From positions 1-32,771 of the forward strand of contig NZ_JNXE01000059.1 in the NCBI RefSeq assembly GCF_000716605.1: a stretch of DNA of 32,771 nt. Direction: 5' to 3'. Each line of letters opens with the position of its first letter. The stretch's first letter is position 1. Source of the DNA: Streptomyces sp. NRRL F-525 (GTDB taxonomy: Bacteria > Actinomycetota > Actinomycetes > Streptomycetales > Streptomycetaceae). Below the pieces are notes generated by a model. It saw only the letters and a program-made list of their open reading frames with translations, was not told the DNA's origin and made no database searches. Position numbers and translations under genes: made by a program. This document shows, in pieces, positions 29,316 through 32,771 of this stretch.

Positions 29316-31538
29316 CTACCTCCCTCGTCCGCGCTGCTGGTCGCGGCGCTGTGCCGCCTCGGCGGCGGCCCGCTCGGCCGCTGTGCGCTCGCCCGGTGTT
29401 CTCGGCGTCGTCGGTGCGGGGGCCGACCTTCCGGTGGTGCGGGAAGCCGCGGCGGCCTGTCCTGCCCGCGTCATGCGGCCCTGCACCCGCCAGGCGAGGA
29501 CCTGGGCCACGCTGTCGGCGTCAGCCAGGTCGCGGACTCCGGCCACCTCGGCCAGAAGCTCGGCCGGGGGGTGCCCCGCCTTGGCCGCCCTGACGAGATA
29601 GTCGGCCAGGGTCGCCGAGGCAGGATCGGCGAGCACAGCGGACGCGTGCGCGGGAACGGCCTGGCGCACGGCCTCACCGAACGTCGGTGCGTCCGGTCCA
29701 CCGAGGGGGGTGGATTCGGCGGCCGGTCCTCGACCGACAACCGGCGGCGGGGTAGTCGGTGCGGTGGGAGTTTCCTCGCCGCCCTCGTCGCCGGGGTTCC
29801 GCACTGGCGCGGGCATCCGGGGCTCTCCGGTGCTACCGGTTGCATCGGCGGGTGCTGCCGTTGTCCGGGGTCCCTGCTGCTGGGGTCGGATGGAGGATTT
29901 TCGGGTGTCGCTGTCCATCCGTCGTTGCAGGCGCCACACGAGAACTTCGGCCGTGCTCTCGGCGTCACCCAGCCCGCGCAGTGCCGTTACCTCGGCGAGC
30001 ACCTGGGCCGGACTGTACCCGGCGTTTTCTGCCTGCCGGAGGGTCGCGGCGAGCGCAGGCCACGCGGCCTCGCCGAGGACAGTTTCCGCCAGGTGCGGAA
30101 TCGCTTCCCGGACAACGGGGGCGTACGCCTCGACCAGCGCGGGGCCGCCGGGCTGCATGGTGGTGCGCTGCCAGGTGGCCCGGCGTCCGCGTCCCGTACG
30201 GGTGCCGGCGCTCGCGCCGTAGGCCACCTCGGTGGCGGCCCGTAGGTGACGACCGGCCTGGGCGGCAGCGCGTTCCTGTGCCTGGTGCTGGGCGGCCTGG
30301 TGCCACCTCATCGCGGCGGCGACGGCCAGGGCGAGGGCGACCACAACCGCTATGGCGGCGGCGCCTTCTCCTCCGCTGGCCACGACGGCGGCCCCCATGG
30401 CAAGGAGCTGGGTGGCGGCCCGCAGGTGGGTGGTCGCCTGGCTGTCCATCCGACGCCCCAGGGGTGCCCGCCCTGCCCGCTCGAACTCGCGGGCCGCATC
30501 CCGCAGTTCGCCACGGACGACGGCGGGAGCATGGGCCGCGTATGTCGTCAGGAAGTCCGCCAGGGCTACCATTTCCCCGGCGCCTGCTTCGTGTCCGGCC
30601 TGCCCGAGGACGGCGGCGGCCTGGTGCACGTGCTCGGCGGCGAGCTGCCACGCGGCGGCCCGGCTACTGATCCGCCCGGCTCCGGGGACCAGGGTCGACG
30701 GAGGCGTCCCATTCCAGCGCTCCCGGACGCGCGGAAGAGACAGATCAGGGGCGAGCCGGCTGCCAGAAAACCAGACGGCCCGTCCCTCGGCCGTGCGGTC
30801 TCCGGGGAGCGCGACCGAATAGCCGGTGACCGCTCCGTCCGGCGCAGTACGCGTGTTCAAACGGAGTCCCGCACCCTTGATGGCCGCGAAGAAATCGGCA
30901 TCGGAACTAGCTCTGCCGGCAGCCTCGCGGACCTTCCCCTGCAGTGTCACCCGGGGTGGCTCCTCGCGGCCCTTGCGTTTGCGCTTCGCTTCCTCGGCGG
31001 TCGTCGGCCAACGGTTAGCCGTCTTGTCTCCGCTCGTCAGTCGCCGCAGTCCGTAACGGATCTCCAGCTCTCGCGCGCGTGCCTGCATCTTCACGTAGTC
31101 CCGTCGTACGTCGGGAGCCCGCCCGTCCTGCCGCGCGAGTGTCGCCACGATGTGAATGTGATCGTCGGCGTGCCGTACGGCCACCCATCGGGCACCCATC
31201 GGGTCACCCTTCGTGGCGATGCCCGCAGCGTCCATAATCTCCTGCGCGACCTCCCTCCATTCTTCATCCGTCAGCATCCGGTCATCTGGGTCCAGTCGGA
31301 CCGGGACGTGGTAGACGTGCTGGTCGGGAACCTTGCCTTCAAGGGCGGAAAGCGGCGCGTCCAGCAGCATGGCCAGGCGGGGGATAGTCGCTCCGGAACT
31401 CCGGGCGGGGTCGAGTACTCCGCTGTCCCAAGCGGCGACCATGTGGGGGTCGGTGTGCTCGTTCGCCTTGCCGGGCCCGTACAAGTAGTACAGGAGTCCA
31501 GCGGTGCGGGCGCCTGCCTTCGCCTTTTTCGGGATCAT
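29316..31538 (-). CDS. MOB-type relaxase (MobA/VirD2-like), 740 aa
   Basis: The N-terminal 200 residues carry the relaxase signature: tyrosines in GLLYYLYGPG (17, 18, 20), and the metal-binding HADDHIH (H123, D125, H127, H129) after WVAVRH. The central region (about 290-370) is helical. A long hydrophobic stretch is at about 376-410. Two repeat modules lie at about 468-541 and 616-690, each ending in a W-R-x-Q-x-R-M sequence. The enzyme would nick one strand at oriT and stay bound to the 5' end during transfer. It overlaps MobC by 4 bp. Length is greater than minimal relaxases, because of the C-terminal repeats. Confidence 0.9.
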   Translation of the reverse strand: MIPKKAKAGARTAGLLYYLYGPGKANEHTDPHMVAAWDSGVLDPARSSGATIPRLAMLLDAPLSALEGKVPDQHVYHVPVRLDPDDRMLTDEEWREVAQEIMDAAGIATKGDPMGARWVAVRHADDHIHIVATLARQDGRAPDVRRDYVKMQARARELEIRYGLRRLTSGDKTANRWPTTAEEAKRKRKGREEPPRVTLQGKVREAAGRASSDADFFAAIKGAGLRLNTRTAPDGAVTGYSVALPGDRTAEGRAVWFSGSRLAPDLSLPRVRERWNGTPPSTLVPGAGRISSRAAAWQLAAEHVHQAAAVLGQAGHEAGAGEMVALADFLTTYAAHAPAVVRGELRDAAREFERAGRAPLGRRMDSQATTHLRAATQLLAMGAAVVASGGEGAAAIAVVVALALAVAAAMRWHQAAQHQAQERAAAQAGRHLRAATEVAYGASAGTRTGRGRRATWQRTTMQPGGPALVEAYAPVVREAIPHLAETVLGEAAWPALAATLRQAENAGYSPAQVLAEVTALRGLGDAESTAEVLVWRLQRRMDSDTRKSSIRPQQQGPRTTAAPADATGSTGEPRMPAPVRNPGDEGGEETPTAPTTPPPVVGRGPAAESTPLGGPDAPTFGEAVRQAVPAHASAVLADPASATLADYLVRAAKAGHPPAELLAEVAGVRDLADADSVAQVLAWRVQGRMTRAGQAAAASRTTGRSAPAPTTPRTPGERTAAERAAAEAAQRRDQQRGRGR

Positions 31539-31939
31539 GCCCGGCCTTCCATCACAGCGATGGTGGCCTCGTCCAGCGTCCGAACGGTCTTCTCCACGCG
31601 TTCCAGAACGGCGGAAAGTCGCTCCGGAGTCTCCACTCCGTCTGAGTTGAGTACGTGCGCGATCTGGTTCAGGTTGGTGCCGATCCGGTTCACCGCAACC
31701 CGCGCGTCAGCCAGCATCCGCAACCGCTCCTTCTCGTCCACGGGTGCCGGGGAAACCTCGTCCCTGGCAACGGCGAGAGCGGCCCGTGCGGCGTACGCAG
31801 CGGGCTTGAGGCCAGCCAGGGCGGCGGCCGTAAGAATGATCGCCAACTCGGCGTCGTTGTAGGCCAGGTTCACGCGATGCGTGCGCGGATTGTCGGACCG
31901 TCGTTCACGACGTCGGGCGCGTGGTGCGTCGCTGGTCAT
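31535..31939 (-). CDS. MobC-like relaxosome protein, 134 aa
   Basis: The N-terminus is basic (PRARRRERRSDNPRTHRVNLAYNDAEL) and resembles a ribbon-helix-helix strand. The later block VNRIGTNLNQIAHVLN is the hallmark of bacterial mobilisation protein MobC. ATG 31939 has AGGGGAA directly upstream. It binds oriT and helps the relaxase open the nick region. The coupling to the relaxase and the AT-rich repeat upstream support the role. Confidence 0.9.
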   Translation of the reverse strand: MTSDAPRARRRERRSDNPRTHRVNLAYNDAELAIILTAAALAGLKPAAYAARAALAVARDEVSPAPVDEKERLRMLADARVAVNRIGTNLNQIAHVLNSDGVETPERLSAVLERVEKTVRTLDEATIAVMEGRA

Positions 31940-32241
31940 TTCCCCTGTTCCCGTTCGAGGGACAGCCCCAACCATCGGTCCGTGCCCGGACCGAAAAGGC
32001 AGCCCCGATCAGGCGAGCATAGCGAGACAGGGGCCGCCGCGTCTGGTTATTGGAACAATAACCACTAACTTGCTCCGACGTAGTTGGCCGCTGGGGGTGG
32101 GTGCCGGGGTAGGGCGGCACTGCACCGTGAGGTGCAGGAATGGGGCTCGGGTGAGCAGACTCTAAGCCCTCGATCGCAAGCCGCCCGGTGCATGTCGCAC
32201 CCTCGTGTGCACGGTGGCGGTTGGCCGCTACCATGGCAGCC
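31940..32241. other. Candidate oriT region
   Basis: No gene fits in this 302-bp gap upstream of MobC. It contains TGGTTATT-ggaac-AATAACCA (32044-32064), an 8-bp perfect inverted repeat in a locally AT-rich patch, and CTGCACC-gtga-GGTGCAG (32120-32137). Between them is GGGTAGGGCGGCAC. An inverted repeat close to a MobC/relaxase operon is the normal form of a transfer origin. The nick site cannot be fixed from sequence alone. Confidence 0.55.
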
Positions 32242-32565
32242 ATGAGCACACCCTCCGACGACGTCGAGTCGAACATTCTCTCCTCTGCTGAAACCATGTT
32301 GGGCTCGCGCCTGGAGGTGATCAAGCCACTGGCCGGCATCCTCGCGGAACGCAAGAGGCTTCAAGCCCTCATCGACGCCACCGATAAGCCATACGGCGTC
32401 GCCTACGCCAAGGCCTTGGCAGCGGGCTGGACCACGAACGAACTCACCGGGATGGGGGCCGAAGAACCCATGCGCCGTCAGCCGGGACGCCCCAAGGGAT
32501 CACGTACCCGAAAGACACGCTCGGGCGCTGGTGGTGCTACCGAAGTCTCTGCAACCTCATCTTGA
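32242..32565 (+). CDS. Hypothetical small basic-tailed protein, 107 aa
   Basis: TACCAT at 32229-32234 lies 7 bases before ATG 32242, the leaderless actinobacterial spacing, so I choose this ATG over upstream codons. The product has an acidic helical N-terminal half and a C-terminal AT-hook-like patch (RRQPGRPKGSRTRK), suggesting DNA contact. It is divergent from MobC across the candidate oriT. No family is recognised. It could be a relaxosome accessory or a regulator. Confidence 0.7.
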   Translation: MSTPSDDVESNILSSAETMLGSRLEVIKPLAGILAERKRLQALIDATDKPYGVAYAKALAAGWTTNELTGMGAEEPMRRQPGRPKGSRTRKTRSGAGGATEVSATSS

Positions 32566-32608
32566 TTCCCTGCCAGATCTGCACTCAGGCAGCCGCAGTG
32601 CTTTCACG

Positions 32609-32661
32609 CCGTATGTGTTCATGGGGCCCGTCACTGTGACGGGCCCCATGAACACATACGG
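32609..32661 (+). terminator. 26-bp-arm perfect inverted repeat
   Basis: The arms 32609-32634 and 32636-32661 are exactly complementary around one central T (CCGTATGTGTTC...GAACACATACGG). It begins 43 bp after the stop at 32565. It is the longest perfect palindrome in the window. Likely a terminator, though its length and lack of a T-run leave other uses open. Confidence 0.75.
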
Positions 32662-32771
32662 AACCTCTTGGTGCGGCTTCTCGCCGGGGTTTACATGGCG
32701 GGCCGCACCCCGACCGCCGGCATCGTCGTTGTGCTCGACCCCAGAGTCTGGCGGGAAGGGGAGGGGAGCCG
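32662..32771. other. Right edge, no feature seen
   Basis: This short end shows no gene that I can support and no motif beyond ordinary GC-rich sequence. It may continue into another gene outside the window, or into position 1 if the molecule is circular. Confidence 0.4.

Noticed and set aside
28074..30245. 723-aa plus-strand open frame
   Set aside because: It is antisense to the relaxase and the 371-aa protein, with Gly/Arg-rich composition and no ribosome binding site or motif.
32609..32661. Linear-plasmid telomere
   Set aside because: There is a single hairpin about 110 bp from the edge. The left edge has no matching terminal inverted repeat and no tap/tpg gene is seen.

Overview
The window is very GC-rich, with GTG starts, ATGA/GTGA start-stop overlaps and leaderless-looking promoters. 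It carries families that are hallmarks of Streptomyces and close relatives: XRE-DUF5753 plus DUF397, RsbW-like ATP-binding proteins, DUF574-type S-adenosyl methyltransferases, DUF4913, SCO6880-like and DUF6668-like proteins. It reads as most or all of a conjugative plasmid or integrative element. I found no integrase of the tyrosine or large-serine type, no att site, no tRNA or rRNA, no CRISPR array and no recognisable replication initiator.

Layout. 1-4850 is a mixed accessory and maintenance segment: a hypothetical gene, a tandem Phd/YefM-like regulator with its own palindromic operators, a zinc-finger serine resolvase coupled to a small gene, a cluster of GTCC(C)-type repeats between divergent genes, two small hypotheticals and a truncated Toprim-family gene. 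4748-4848 is a scar at which two converging genes are both cut. 4783-11515 is a WhiJ-like regulatory island: XRE-DUF5753 and DUF397 on the plus strand, and divergently a run of nine minus-strand genes that starts with a GHKL ATP-binding protein and includes two divergent DUF574 methyltransferase homologues. 11781-15461 is a partition-like block (ParA ATPase, small RHH/AT-hook-like partner, 677-aa membrane/coiled-coil protein) with three copies of a 16-bp palindrome.

15961-26047 is the transfer apparatus. A VirB1-like muramidase/NlpC-P60 protein and a double-HTH regulator lie on the minus strand. The divergent plus-strand operon encodes a P-loop-like protein, a VirB2-like small membrane protein, a VirB8/TcpC-like protein, a VirB6/TrbL-like protein, an SCO6880-like VirB3/VirB4-N protein, a VirB4 ATPase, a VirD4 coupling protein and a DUF4913 protein. 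26112-31939 is the convergent minus-strand mobilisation operon: MobC, a MOB-type relaxase, two accessory proteins, then an antitoxin/zeta-toxin pair. The probable oriT lies upstream of mobC (31940-32241), followed by a leaderless small gene and a very long hairpin.

How it fits together. MobC and the relaxase would process oriT, VirD4 would recruit the relaxase-DNA complex, the VirB-like proteins would form a monoderm type IV channel and the NlpC/SLT protein would open the wall. This is ssDNA-type conjugation, not the FtsK-like TraB route usual in Streptomyces plasmids. ParA and its partner, the resolvase and zeta/antitoxin would provide maintenance. The observations most worth a second look are: a repeat module shared by the relaxase and the next protein; four copies of an 18-bp palindrome, three of them beside convergent terminators; the paired methyltransferase homologues with complementary motif loss; and the ParA locus coupled to a large membrane coiled-coil protein.
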